Source: Agrostemma githago | Lineage: Eukaryota; Streptophyta; Magnoliopsida; Caryophyllales; Caryophyllaceae | Length of the DNA: 64,000 nt | Direction of reading: 5' to 3' | NCBI GenBank assembly: GCA_958450325.1 | Contig: OY288257.1 | Location: 6,653,873 to 6,717,872, forward strand | Part shown: piece by piece, positions 34,971 through 46,845 of the stretch | How the letters are laid out: the number at the start of each line of letters is the position of its first letter | Numbering within the stretch: the first letter of the stretch is position 1 | Translations under genes and position numbers: made by a program | Notes under the pieces: generated by a model | What the model saw: only the letters and a program-made list of their open reading frames with translations | Database searches by the model: none | Told to the model about the DNA's origin: nothing

Positions 34971-37363
34971 CAACAATTTTGAAGGTATTAAACCGTTCTA
35001 ATAATTCCAAATATCTTAAGTACACAATTCAAATAATTAGTATAATCATCAGATGTATTGAATTAATTATATTTCTTTGGAATAACATGCTGCAAAAATA
35101 TAATCTTTCAGTCTGAAATATAATCATATTGATTCATTATAATATATGTACAATCATACAATCACTCTAAAATAATTCATTAAAATATAATCATATGTAC
35201 CTGTTTCATTATATTTTTTTGCAAATAAAATGTTGTTAAATTCTTTGTACGTTCATCATTGATTCACGACTGATGTATTTACTAATGACTGATTTATTGT
35301 TGAAGTCGGGCCTCTGCCATCTGTATATTACCCTGACATCCATATTGGTCAGCCTCACACCCTAACATAACGTAGCAATGGTAGGATTAATAGCAGACGA
35401 CATTTTAGAAGACAAATTTGATAGATTGTCACACGGTAGCGGAATTGCTCGTGTGATTATGTGACTGTTGCGTAATTATGGTTTTTGACTATTGAGGAAT
35501 CTGTTTTATAGGGGTAAATTATATGACTGCTTTAGGGTTTTTTAATTAGGGTTTTTTAATGGGTAAATGGTTTGTGAAGCCCGTGAAAACCCAATCCTTG
35601 ACATATTTTTTGGTGTATTATTAGTTTGCATGCATTATTAGTTGCCTAATTGATCACGGATGAACATGGGTGAAGTATTTCAAAATACTCAATTTTCCTG
35701 CTGCCACATCAGTTCTCTTGGTCCTTTCTTTAATATATAAAGGGTAAGACAAGTTTTTTTTATTAATCCTTGCCTAAAGAATTGTGATTTCATCTCAATT
35801 TGTCAATGTTAACAAACAAATGATTTGATGGCTTGTTTGGAAATTAGAAATTGGAATTGAATTCCGGATTTGAGATGATTTAAGTGTTTGGGAAAACCGG
35901 GAATTTGGAATTGAATTTGAGATGAATTCCCTACCAATTTCAACCTTGTTTAAATTTGACTTTTTCAAATGACTACCCCGTGGTAGTCATTTCAATTCCG
36001 TCATTATTCATTATTTTTTTTGCGTAAATCTAGTTGAAATATATTTTTTTTAATTAATTTTTGTCCCTAATTGAAAATATACATTTTCATCCTAGGAAAA
36101 AAATTCAAAAATTAATTTTTTGTGACCTCGACCCGACTCCGTCCCGCCCAATTCCAATTCCAATTCCATGGATACCCAAACAACATTTTGGAATTGGAAA
36201 TGGAATTGAATGTCAATAAATCAATTTCTAAAATTAAATTCATGAAAATGAAAATAATTCCAAGTTTCCAAACACTTCCCAGAGAAATTATTGATTTATT
36301 CAAATCCGGTGTTTCATTTAGCACGTTTGTTAGTAGTACTTGTTAAGTTGTTACTGAAATTATTACTACTCTAACAAAAACGGTCAACTTGTTACTTGTG
36401 TAATGTCACCTAATCTAATTGACCATACACATTTCATGTCACTTCGTGGCCTCCCAATACTACTCCAACTAACTTACCCACCCATTACTCCCTATTTTCA
36501 CGTTTTCTTTTGTCTATATCTTTAGCTATGTATTTCTAAAAATTATAAAAATTTGATATTCATGATGTATTCGATTAGACAATTTAAACAAGATCTCACA
36601 TGACTATATTTTATCGTATATATTAAAAGTTATGTCGATAGTTCTTCTCATATATGAATAGTGCATAATATCCAAATGAATGGAAATGATTGGAACGGAG
36701 GGAGTATCATTCTGCTCATATCTAATGAAAAAACTTCTTCTATTTTATTGTCTTTTATATTAAGTGTGAGAAATATTTTAATTAAAATTAAACAAATAAA
36801 TGAAATGAAGAGAGTAATTCATAAAAGCTCCTAACAAATATCAACATCTTTTATCCTTAAGTCTTTATAATGACTTTTATACTATACTCATTTGTGACGA
36901 GGCGGATACTAATCACATGGTAAATTAAACAAAATCATGATAAATTGTGTGACAACTCAAGTGACTCATCTTGATCAACTTTTCAATGACTAATTTAATC
37001 CGTCATAAATTTGTGATGAATATGTTTGTTACAACTAAGAATTTGTGATAGACCGATCATATAAGAGAATTGTACACTTATACTACATACATACGAGTAT
37101 AAACTATAAAACAATTATACATCGCCAAATGACTCGACCCGAATAAGCCAACCGAAGCCGACCCGACACCTAAACTGAAGATCCGAAATTGACCCGTACC
37201 CCGAATTCACCCGGGTTAATCCGAAACTGACCTAACTATTAGTATAGAAAACGAGTCGGTATCCCTAAAAAAATAAAATTAAAAATGACCCGAACCGACC
37301 CAAAGTCAACCCAACTTTAATAATAAAAAATGACCCGACCCGTTGACCCGATTTGCCACACAG
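34971..37363. other. Transposon-rich spacer
   Basis: AT-rich spacer without a recognisable gene. At about 35830-36290 there is a possible Tourist-like MITE, with TTTGGAAATTAGAAATTGG-type words at one end and CCAAGTTTCCAAACACTTCC at the other, whose borders I could not fix. A Stowaway-like MITE follows at 36486-36706. A diverged repeat rich in GACCCGA words lies at about 37125-37355, related to the one at 7690-7990. Confidence 0.5.
36486..36706. mobile_element. Stowaway-like MITE, copy 2
   Basis: Begins TACTCCCTATTTTC and ends TTGGAACGGAGGGAGTA, the CTCCCT/AGGGAG form with TA borders. The interior matches the copy at 24398-24663 (TTGTCTATATCTTTAGCTA, TATTCGATTAGACAATTTAA, TATATTTTATCGTATATATT). 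Non-coding. Confidence 0.72.
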
Positions 37364-37366
37364 TAA

Positions 37367-39063
37367 GGGGGCGTTTGGTTCATCAAAAGGAAATGGAATG
37401 AAATCAACAAAGAGAAACAGAGGGAAAGGAATGAGATTACCCCAAATTTAGGTTGTTGTTTGGTTTCAATGAAAGAGAATGAATTTCACCAAACGTTCAC
37501 TCAAACTCAACATTAGCGGTGTGCCATCATATTATTTATACTTATGTAAAATAAAAAACTATAAAATAAATAAATTAATATCTAAATTATAAAAATAAAT
37601 AAAAAAATTTTATACGAGTAGTATCTTTTGATAATAAAATACCTGTAATATAAGAAAGAGTTTTTTGTCAAAAGGCACCTAACATTTACGCCTTTTGTAA
37701 AAAAAGGCACCTAAAGTTATTTTTTTTGCCCAAAAGCACTTTAAATTTACATTTCTTTGTTAAAAGCCACCAAACATCAAATTCCGTCAAAAAACCGTCA
37801 ATATTGACGGTTTCCATCCTTTAATCTTCTTCCATCCACCCTTAATCAACCTTCATTCCTTAATTAAACTCAACTAACCCTCTTTCTTTAATTCAACCAT
37901 CTTCCCTTAATCAAACCCAATCAATCAATTTTACTTAATTCAACCTTCATTTCTAGCTACTCTTTATGTGCATACATCTCAATTATCATTCCCCATTACA
38001 TAAGTAAAAACCACCAAGTTTTCGCTCAATCGGTAAGTTTTTTAATTATAGCTCTTCATTCTAAGAACAAATTCAATTTTTGAATTCAATTTTCATTTTT
38101 ATGTTATTTACCCTTAATTTCGAGTATAATTTTAGGGTATGTGTATGTGTTAAAGTTTATTAGATAAATTTTTGAGTTAATATTGAATTGAATGAAGTTT
38201 CCGTTGTAAGAAATTAAGAATACTAATTTTTATGTTTAGAGAATATACAAAAGTGGAAAAAAAACGTGGTTCAATTAAGGGAAGAGTAAAAGGAGTTTTG
38301 AATGGAAATTAAGTTTTTTTGGGAGGAAAAATTCAGTATTGTGGAAAAATAAAGAGAATGGGAAAAGCAGATAACAAAGTAATGCAAAGGAAAAGGGAAG
38401 GAAGATGTTAATTGAGTTTAGTTAAGGGATAAGTGTTAATTAAGGGTTGATGGAAGAAGATTAGGATGGAAACCGTCAATATTGACGATTTTTTTTACGG
38501 AAGTTGGTGTTTGGGCAAAAAAAATAACTTTAGGTGCCTTTTTTACAAAAGGCGTAAATGTTAGGTGCCTTTTGACAAAAAACTCTATAAGAAATATTAT
38601 TATTACACTTTTTTAATTGTAAATATGGTAAATATACGGAGTAATAATTACAACAATACGATAAATTTTAAAAAATACGTTTTCTTTTTAATTGATAAAT
38701 TAAGGTATCAAAAATTATTTTGACCTAACTTCGACTCATATTTGACATGATCCGAAAGTGTGGTGGTGTTTGTAATGGTGGTAGGTGGGCCTTGGTGGTG
38801 GTGGTCGTAGTGGTGGTAGGTGGACTTTGGTGGTGGTGGTGATGGTGTCAGTTGTTGGTGATGGTGATGTGATGACTAGGTTGTTGAGTGGGGAAAGGGA
38901 ATTCAATTACCTTGGTGGTGGGGGTAAGAAGGTAGAGGAGTTTGGGAGAAAAGGAGGGGGAAAGGGAATGATTGATTTAGCTAAACAAACGCAAACAAAG
39001 GAAATCGTGAACTTTGATTCCCTTTCCCTTTCCCTTTCCTGAATACCTCGTACCAAACGACCC
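37367..39063. mobile_element. PIF/Harbinger-like non-autonomous element
   Basis: Left end GGGGGCGTTTGGTTC and right end GTACCAAACGACCC form an inverted repeat of the G-rich CGTTTGGT type common in Tourist/PIF-Harbinger elements. TAA flanks it on both sides (37364-37366 and 39064-39066), the expected 3-bp target. Terminal regions carry GGAAATGGAATGAAATC and GGGAAAGGGAA words. A GGT/GTGG-rich low-complexity stretch occupies about 38760-38960. No transposase reading frame is present. A Mutator-like element is inserted at 37658-38585. Confidence 0.72.
37658..38585. mobile_element. Mutator-like MITE with long terminal inverted repeats (928 bp)
   Basis: The ends read GAGTTTTTTGTCAAAAGGCA and TGCCTTTTGACAAAAAACTC. 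Similarity between the arms continues inward for roughly 200 bp, including GCCTTTTGTAAAAAA and AAACCGTCAATATTGACGGT. The 9-bp direct duplication TATAAGAAA flanks it at 37649-37657 and 38586-38594. Long TIRs with a 9-bp TSD define Mutator-like elements. The middle (about 37900-38380) encodes nothing recognisable. It lies inside the Harbinger-like element, so it inserted later. Confidence 0.88.
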
Positions 39064-39066
39064 TAA

Positions 39067-40702
39067 GGGTAAAGAAAAATTTAAACTAAAATTTGATTAA
39101 TTGAACCAATATGAGTTTAATTCGCAAAAAAAAAAAAAAAAAAAACTGTTCTCTTTCTTCTAAAGTTAACCTTCCATTTATCTCTGTCTGTCTCTTTCCA
39201 AAATTGCTCCTGCATTTTTTTGGTGGGAATTTCATTATTCTAATCATCATTTTGGGTCGATTATCATCAACATCAACATTGATCCAAATTCAAAACCTTT
39301 TTGATTAAATTTCCGTAAGATCCGGCAATTGCAAATACGAATTTTAGGGATCCAATTATTATTACACGTTTACACCAACTCTTTTTCCCCCCCTTCCCAA
39401 TCGTATATCATCTCTCATAATATAGTCATCATCTTTGACAATCATATATAATTTCCAACATTTTAGGGTTCTTCTGGATCAAGGCTGAGGCTTTTGTTAC
39501 AGGTTTGAATGTTTGATGTTTCTTCAGCTCCTTTTCTTCTTTTTAATGGCTTATTATTATTACTGCATTAATTAATCAACTGGTTTCTGGGTTTTGTTGT
39601 AAAGATGCTATTTTTTTGTGGGTGGTTGTTGAATTTGGTAGATCAATTATCTGCATTATGGGTTTTCTAGGGTTGCTTGATGTTGGTAGCTTTGCCTTTT
39701 TGTTTTTCATGATTTTGTGGTTTTTAGGGTTGTATGATTATTATTTCTTTCTTTGGTCCAACGAAAAGCGCGTAATTATTCGCATTACGATATCTACGGG
39801 TAGGGTTGTATGATTATGGATGATGGATTTATTTCCCTATTATTGTTGTTATCCATGTTTCAGGGTTGATCATATCTTGATCCCTCAGTGTGAACTCGTT
39901 TCCCCCAAGCTATAGTTTCAGATTCTAATCATATGGTCAAAGTAGTCAACTAGTTTGATGCAAGGACGATATTACCCCCTGCTGGTTTGATCTTCCAATT
40001 TAATTGGCATGCATTGTGGGAATAACTTGATTTAGGAATCACAATTGTTTGGTTTCTTATAGTTGGAAAATCTCAACTCAATTAGGGGCCAGAAAATTCG
40101 GCGGCAAAAAAATGTATGCATTTAGTCGCAATAATACAGTAGAGAGGAGGGGGGTTCGAATCAAAGAACCTATTATCCATGATACCACCGTTTTTAACCT
40201 GTAAGACATCTTCAGTCTTATTAGATTATATATAATGGTCTGATTAGTGGTCTGAAGAATGGAGCTTTTAGTGCATATATGCTACTCGCTAGCGTTCATC
40301 GGCTTTATGAATGTTAGTTTTTTGAATATCATATCCGTTCCCGTTATTAGTTTATTACTGCTATGCCATGATAATAAAAGCTTTTGTTGGTAGTCGTCAG
40401 TACCTGTTTGGTATAGTTCATTGTATAGTTGTATGCAGGTAGGTTTTCGTTTATTTTTCCATTACTGTGTGTTGGCTAATTGCAACTTCTCTACGAGGTT
40501 GCCCTGACACTTGGGATGTTAATGTAGTTGAAATTGATGGACAGGGACAGTGCCAATGATGTTCCTGGACTTTTGTTGATGGATTCAGCCTTGCTCATCA
40601 TCACCTTTGAAGGAGGCATTGGCTTACATATGTGAACTGTAGGATTTGCATTTTGAGGACTGACTTGTAATAAAGTATATACATTAGGGCTCCTTAGACA
40701 CC
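39067..40702 (+). promoter_or_regulatory. Promoter and probable intron-containing 5' leader of NIPA8
   Basis: No protein-coding sequence is supported here. A CAG|GTTTGA donor-like site at about 39502 and later acceptor-like T-rich/CAG sites suggest a leader intron before the ATG at 40703. The exact leader exons cannot be fixed without transcript data. Confidence 0.4.
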
Positions 40703-43700
40703 ATGGGAGAGTGGGTTATTGGAGCCTTCATCAATCTTTTCGGAAGTATTGCTATAAATTTTGGAACAAACCTACTCAAGTTAGGTCATACAGAGGTATG
40801 CTATTGGGTGTCTGAGTACTTTTTAGACTATCATCTTTTTCTGTTATTCTGTTGAAGCTGTACATTTGATCTGCTATATTTGTTTTTTTATTACAAGTCT
40901 CTGTGGAATATGGTCCTACATCACCTAAGCAATTAGATGCATGACATACGAGTAATAAATAAACTACTGCCGATTATTTGTTAACCTGAATGAATACATT
41001 ACAGAGAGAAAGGTCTATGCTGGAGAACAAAGAGACAAATGGGAAGAGTGCACTAAAGCCCATCATTCATTTTCAAACGTGGAGAGTCGGTAAACTTTGA
41101 GAAGCCCATTTCCTTCCTTGAAAATCGGTTTCTTCTTATGACGACTTCTATAACTTTTCTGCAGGCCTTTTATTTTTTGCTTTTGGAAATTGTTTGAACT
41201 TTATCTCATTTGGATATGCTGCTCAGGTGAGAATATCAAAAGGGTCCATTCCATTCCCACTTCACTTTTTTTCAGACTCTATGAACACACGACAATTAAC
41301 TTTTCAATTTACATTTCTAGGGTTCAGTTAACTTTTTGTAATGCAAATCCCAGAGGCCTCTTTATATTCTCTTTCTCTGATGTTGGTTGCTTGGCAGTCC
41401 CTTCTTGCAGCTTTGGGATCTGTACAGTTCGTGTCTAACATTGCGTTCGCTTACTTCGTTTTAAACAAAAAGATCTCGGTCAAGTAAGTTGCGGACTCTT
41501 GTTAGGCCCTTTCCTTATTACCTAATCAGTATGTTCTGCTTAGATTGATCAGACTGTTCTGTTTTCTTCTCCAGGGTATTGGTTGCAACAACCTTTATTG
41601 TGCTAGGAAATGTTTTCCTCGTTGCTTTTGGCAATCACCAGTCACCTGGTATGTCTTGATATAGCTTGAAGCGAAATATAGTTGCCCGACATCATTACTT
41701 GCTAGCTCGATGAAAATGTTTCTTTGACATGTTTGCTTACTAGTAGGTTAGGACCAACATGTGTACTATCTCTTCCCAGCAATCTATCTTGCAAGAACTA
41801 CTGGAAAATTTTCAAACGTCTCTTTGTTTGAAATGAAACTTTTTTCAATTTGATTGCGCTTTTGAGTGAATGTTCCTGTGAATTGAGTTTACTTTAAGCT
41901 AATACATAGTTTTATGCTTTGAGATAGCTAGATCTGCAGACTAAAATTTATGTGCGTTCGACTGCAAAATTTCTTGTTAGATGTTTCAAAGACTGGAACA
42001 GTAATCGGATGAATGCTGGATTAGTCTTTATTTTGTCTTTAGTGTTATTTTTGTTGGATTCTGTTGTAATTTCCCCACTCTTTTATTTACTTGATTTTGC
42101 TTGACACGTTCTTTATTCTGGGTTTTCCTTTTTCAGTCTATACACCAGAGCAGTTAGCAGAGAAGTACAGTAACATTACGTTCCTGCTGTATTGCATGAC
42201 TTTGGTATTTATTGTGGCCGTCCATCACTACATGTACAGGTCAGACCCAGGATGACTCAAATAGCACAATATGCTGTCTATGTGCCATACTTATATAGAT
42301 CCAGAAACAGATCAAACTTTCTGTTGTCTTCTTTTCCCTGAAATTACTTTTAGGGATTCCCCTCCAGATTTTGCCATCTTTTGTAACGGTATGTTCTTGA
42401 TTTTGCAGGAAAGGAGAAATAATTGCTTCTTCTGGGCATGAATTCAAGTCCTATTGGAAGTTGTTGCTTCCTTTCTCCTATGCAATAGTTTCAGGAGCAG
42501 TAGGATCGTGTTCTGTTTTGTTTGCTAAATCTCTGTAATATGTTATTCCACAACTGTGCTGTATTCACTTCATTCTTCTTACGTGTATTGCCTACTGTGG
42601 GTCTTCATTTAATTGTTTTTTTTTTGTTTGGCAGCTCTAATCTTCTCAGATTAGCTATGTCCAGTAGCTATCCATTACACACTTGGTTTACATACTCCAT
42701 GCTCCTACTGTTTCTTAGCACGGCTGGCTTTTGGGTAATGTTTATAGCAGCTTTCATCTACTACAACATGGTCGATTATTCTTTCACGTCCCTGACAAAG
42801 TTGTACGTCAACATTTTTCTCAATCCAGATGGCTAGGTTGAATGAAGGATTGGCATTTTTTGATGCCATTGTCATAGTTCCCATGTTTCAGATTGCATGG
42901 ACATTTTTCTCGATTTGTACAGGGTTTGTGTACTTTCAGGAATATCAGGTATGTTTACTATCTCCACATGTTCTTTCGTTTTGCAATAAAGTATATATGG
43001 TGATTTGCATTAAATTCAATACACAGCCAAAGTGAAGTGTTAGGGTTTCAAACTTTCATTACTTATGTTGAAGCTCTCTGTGTCCTACTTGACCTTTTTA
43101 ATGTTTGTTGTATGACTGTGAACCCCTTCAAAATGCTTAGCTCTCCATTACTTATAACAATGCTAAACTCTTGACTGATGTGTTTATATCTTTATGAACA
43201 TGTATATAAGTGTCTGTAAGGTGCTTGCATCTGACATGTTTGCTTGCAGCCTGAAATAGGCGCTGTTATTTGGATGATATTGATAAGTGCACATTTTTTA
43301 ATTGTCTTGAGTAGGTCTTTAACACTCTACGGACGACAATGTTTATTCTGGGAATGATGTCCGTGTTCATAGGCATCTTTTTACTTGCCCCTGATGAAAT
43401 AAAAGGAGGTATATTTTGGGATGCGATTGACTTAATTGTGGAATTCCTGAATTTTTGATTTGTGGTGAGCTAAAGCCTTGAAAATTTTGTCAGGTGGAGA
43501 AGTCAAAGATAGTTCCTTGGACTCTATAACAACGTCAAGTGTTTCAGCTGACGGAGAAAGGTACAGAAGAGTTGCCCTTATTTTTTATTTTATTTTATTT
43601 TTTTTCCCGTTTGGAGAAGTGTTATTTTTGTATTTGGATAAAAACATGTTGTCCAAGGCTTAGCTTTACTTCAGTTAGGTGCTCCAAGGTTTGACAAAGT

Positions 43701-44544
43701 CAACTATGGTGACATGAGTTGTGACCTGTGACTCTGAGTTATTTCCCTTTAGTTGCATGATGGTTGTGCAATTTCCCCGCCGGTAAATTCTGACAGTTGC
43801 ATTAGTACACGTTACAATAGGTTACTGACGTCAATCAGCTCGAATGGGGTAAAAGTAAATATGACCTTTGTTTTTTCACTGGGTCGGAGCATTTATGTTC
43901 TCTGGAAATTCCTTGTTCAAGTTGAATCTAGCATTGCTTTGTTTGAATAATGGGCCAAATACCGATTAGGTTGCTGTAGTCCTAGTCTATACATCAATTT
44001 ACAGTCTAGACTCCAGAGGGTTTCCTCTTGCAGAAAGCCGTCTTTCTATTTCGTACAATGTTAATATTTTATGCATTGTTTATGAACATGTGATAGGTTG
44101 TTGGTTACAACATCCGAGGATACACAAAACAAAGAGATGAAGCCGCTTTTGAGATTGATGTTGACAAGAGCTACAGATCTCGTGCTCAAAGCAAAGGTAA
44201 CAGCTGTAAATATGGAGTATATACTACTACATTAACTTCTAATCATGTACGGAGTAATTACATTTGATGAATCAAACCCGTATTGACTACTTGGGGTTCC
44301 AAAACTTTGTTACTTGCAGTCCACTTGCCTGATAGCTTTAGGATTGGGAGAAGATTCTATGAATGCATCCTCAGTTCTAGCAATGCCTATGCTGTCATCC
44401 AAAATAACTGGATTTAGAGGCAGTGCAACTGTGGACCGGGCCAAGTTTTTCCCCACGAGAGGCGCTGGTTGGAGTAAGATCCCGATGGAGGAGGATGGTG
44501 TAAACCTACTGGAAACAAGTTCGAGGGTGTCGCAAAATATTTGA
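40703..44544 (+). CDS. NIPA8: Probable magnesium transporter, NIPA8 type
   Basis: Thirteen coding exons: 40703-40795, 41005-41089, 41165-41226, 41398-41483, 41575-41648, 42137-42239, 42409-42534, 42635-42734, 42829-42948, 43315-43408, 43494-43560, 44097-44196 and 44320-44544. They total 1335 bp (444 residues) with every phase matching. The protein starts MGEWVIGAFINLFGSIAINF and has about nine membrane spans, including LLFFAFGNCLNFISFGYAAQ, LGSVQFVSNIAFAYFVLNKK and IAWTFFSICTGFVYFQEYQ. A hydrophilic C-terminal tail follows. It belongs to the NIPA branch of the drug/metabolite transporter superfamily. NIPA proteins are implicated in Mg2+ transport, but transport by this member is inferred. A 5' leader with one or more introns probably starts near 39.4 kb. 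Confidence 0.92.
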
Positions 44545-45280
44545 TACGGTTAGCTCCACGTAAATTTGAAATTTGAAATGAAATCATTTCTTACTACCAC
44601 ATTTGAGGGTGTTTAGTGTTTGTTTACCACTGCTTCTCTGATAGAATCCATAGATGACGGGGATTGGGAAGTGCGTGTTTTTTGTTGTGTTGCAGCTTCT
44701 TGTAGTCGGAAATTCAAAGTGTATTTAGGTGTTGTATCACTGTACATACTCACTCGGTTGTTCCATGGTAGTTGTATAATTTTTCAGAGTAAATATGTCT
44801 GTGTGTCAGTGAATGATGTATCTCATGGTTTTTGAGTGAAATGAAATCCATATAGACAGGTTTTCTGCTTAGTTACTGATCTCTCATAGTAACACCTTAA
44901 GGTCTGACAGACAGATAGCATGGAATTCTGAATTATGGGCCTGAAAAGATGGAAGGTTACGTCGTCTGAAACATAGGACGGTAATACTTGTTTCTCTCGA
45001 AGAATCTAATATCGTTTGTAACAATTTTTGGTCCAATGAAACATACATTTAACCGCAGAGGGAAACCTGGAATCCATAATACCTCTACCAACATTTAATC
45101 ACTAGACTCGGACATTTACATTTGACACCGAGTATTACCACCATCAGTTCTGGTTTTCTCTTGATCAAGGGTTTCTAGGTGATCAAAGGGAAATGGAAAT
45201 CGGTATTCATTTGGGTTTTCACCCGCTCTATTTCTTGTCTTTACTTGACTACTCGTAATTAATTATCGTGAAAATTTGGA
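44545..45280. other. NIPA8 3' UTR and spacer
   Basis: The TGA is followed by a T-rich, AT-biased 3' UTR and spacer. Short reading frames are present without protein-like features. The first satellite A monomer begins near the right end. Confidence 0.5.
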
Positions 45281-45401
45281 GACATTTAATGTTGTGATCA
45301 AATTAGTCCGAAAAACGTGGCTAATAACCTTCAAATTCGTTCATTTCAGGTGATTTTTGGAAAATGGGAGATATTTTGCGAGCAATAAAACATGACCCTT
45401 G

Positions 45402-46845
45402 GACCATCCACAACCATTTCATCTTCTTCTTTTTCATCTTTACCTTCCCTCCTCATTTCAATCATCCACCTCATCTTTCCACTCACCATCTTCTTATTTT
45501 TCATCCTACAAAAAAATACTCCACATTTATTTCATCTTCTACTTTCATTCTCTCTCCTATTTTATTATACCTTGCACATTTACACATCAAATTTACCTCA
45601 ACTCAATCATTTATTTCCATACTATTATAATTTTTACTCTTATTTTGCTTACTTTTTTTTCAACGTTATTGTTTCTAAAAAAAATTAAAGTAAGAAATGA
45701 AAATAAAACATACGGACGTAATCGCTTGAAGTTAAATAAATTAAAATGAAAACAGACGAAGACTTAGTACTTAATACATTGTAAAACCTAATTTAATTAA
45801 GACTTAATAAATTTAAACAAGCATAAAATAAATAAAAAGGTAGGACAACAACGACAGTACCTAAAGACTCTTCCAAACAGAAAGACTCGACGGTTAATAT
45901 TGAACAAAATCCATTATTTTCTAATTGGCTCATGGTCCCCATCGTAATCGTAATCTGAATTGTCCATCCAACCGTCGGAACCGAAACGTTGGAACCAATC
46001 TGAGATAGAGTAAATACGGACGTTGGAACCGAAACAAATGAAGAAATAAGAAACTCCAAAAAAAAATAATGGATTTTCTACGTGGTACCCCTGAATTTTT
46101 TACTTTTCTACCTTGTACCCCTACAATTTTTACATGTATACATGGTACCCTTGTACTTTACTAAAAGTTTTTTTGGTACCCCTAAACTTTATTATTGTCT
46201 TTATTGGTACCCCTAAACTTTTTTTCCCGTCAAGTTTTGGCAACAAATTACCTTTTTATGTTCAAAATTAAAAGTTAAACGTCATTTAACATACCTAATT
46301 AACCGATAATTGAACTTAAACTAACAATTTCGTACGTATTTGCAATTATACTCCGAATCTAAACATATTATATTTTTGACATTATATTGTCAAATCAAAT
46401 GATAGCACTTAAACTAAGCTCAATTACTTGTTAATTATCTAAGTTAAATGATATTGAAGTCTTAATTCTAAGCTAAAAACAGGGCGATAGTTAAACTAAT
46501 AGTAAACTTCAAGGTACCATGTATAGACATAGAAAAGGTAGGGATACCATGTAGAAAAGTGAAAAACACAGGGTACTGCGTAGAAAATCCCAAAAAATAA
46601 AAATGAAAAGGATCATCCTTTGCAGTGGAACCCACCGTCATTTCCTTTCATCTACCCATTCATTTCCTACCTCTCTCTCTTCCTTTCATCTTCATGAAAT
46701 GTTTTCATCTGCATGGAATGTTGAAAAGATTTCAACTTTCATTTCATGTTTTTCATCCAATGAAATCTCCCATTTCAACTTCATCTTCTTCTTTCTCCCT
46801 TTTTCTACATTTCAACTTCCTTCTTTTCATCCAATGTATATGGTC
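45402..46845. mobile_element. Insertion inside satellite A (class uncertain)
   Basis: The satellite monomer is broken after GACCCTT and resumes at TTATACCATAAAATG. The inserted DNA starts GGACCATCCACAACC and ends GTATATGGTC, so the ends share only a short GACCAT/ATGGTC inverted repeat. The interior is C/T-rich on the plus strand with repeated TTTCATC words. The target duplication is unclear (CTT or TT). It contains the Mutator-like element at 46070-46591. Confidence 0.55.
46070..46591. mobile_element. Mutator-like MITE (522 bp)
   Basis: The ends GGATTTTCTACG (from 46071) and CGTAGAAAATCC (to 46590) start arms about 90-100 bp long that are imperfect inverted repeats, both rich in GGTACCCC/GGTACC-type words. 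The 9-bp duplication AAAAAATAA flanks it (46061-46069 and 46592-46600). Long TIRs plus a 9-bp TSD fit a Mutator-like element. The target is A-rich, so the TSD is a little less compelling than for the element at 37658. Confidence 0.75.

Noticed and set aside
35830..36290. Tourist-like MITE with TTTGGAAA-type ends
   Set aside because: Similar words occur at both sides, but I could not find matching ends or a target duplication, so it is only mentioned in the spacer entry.
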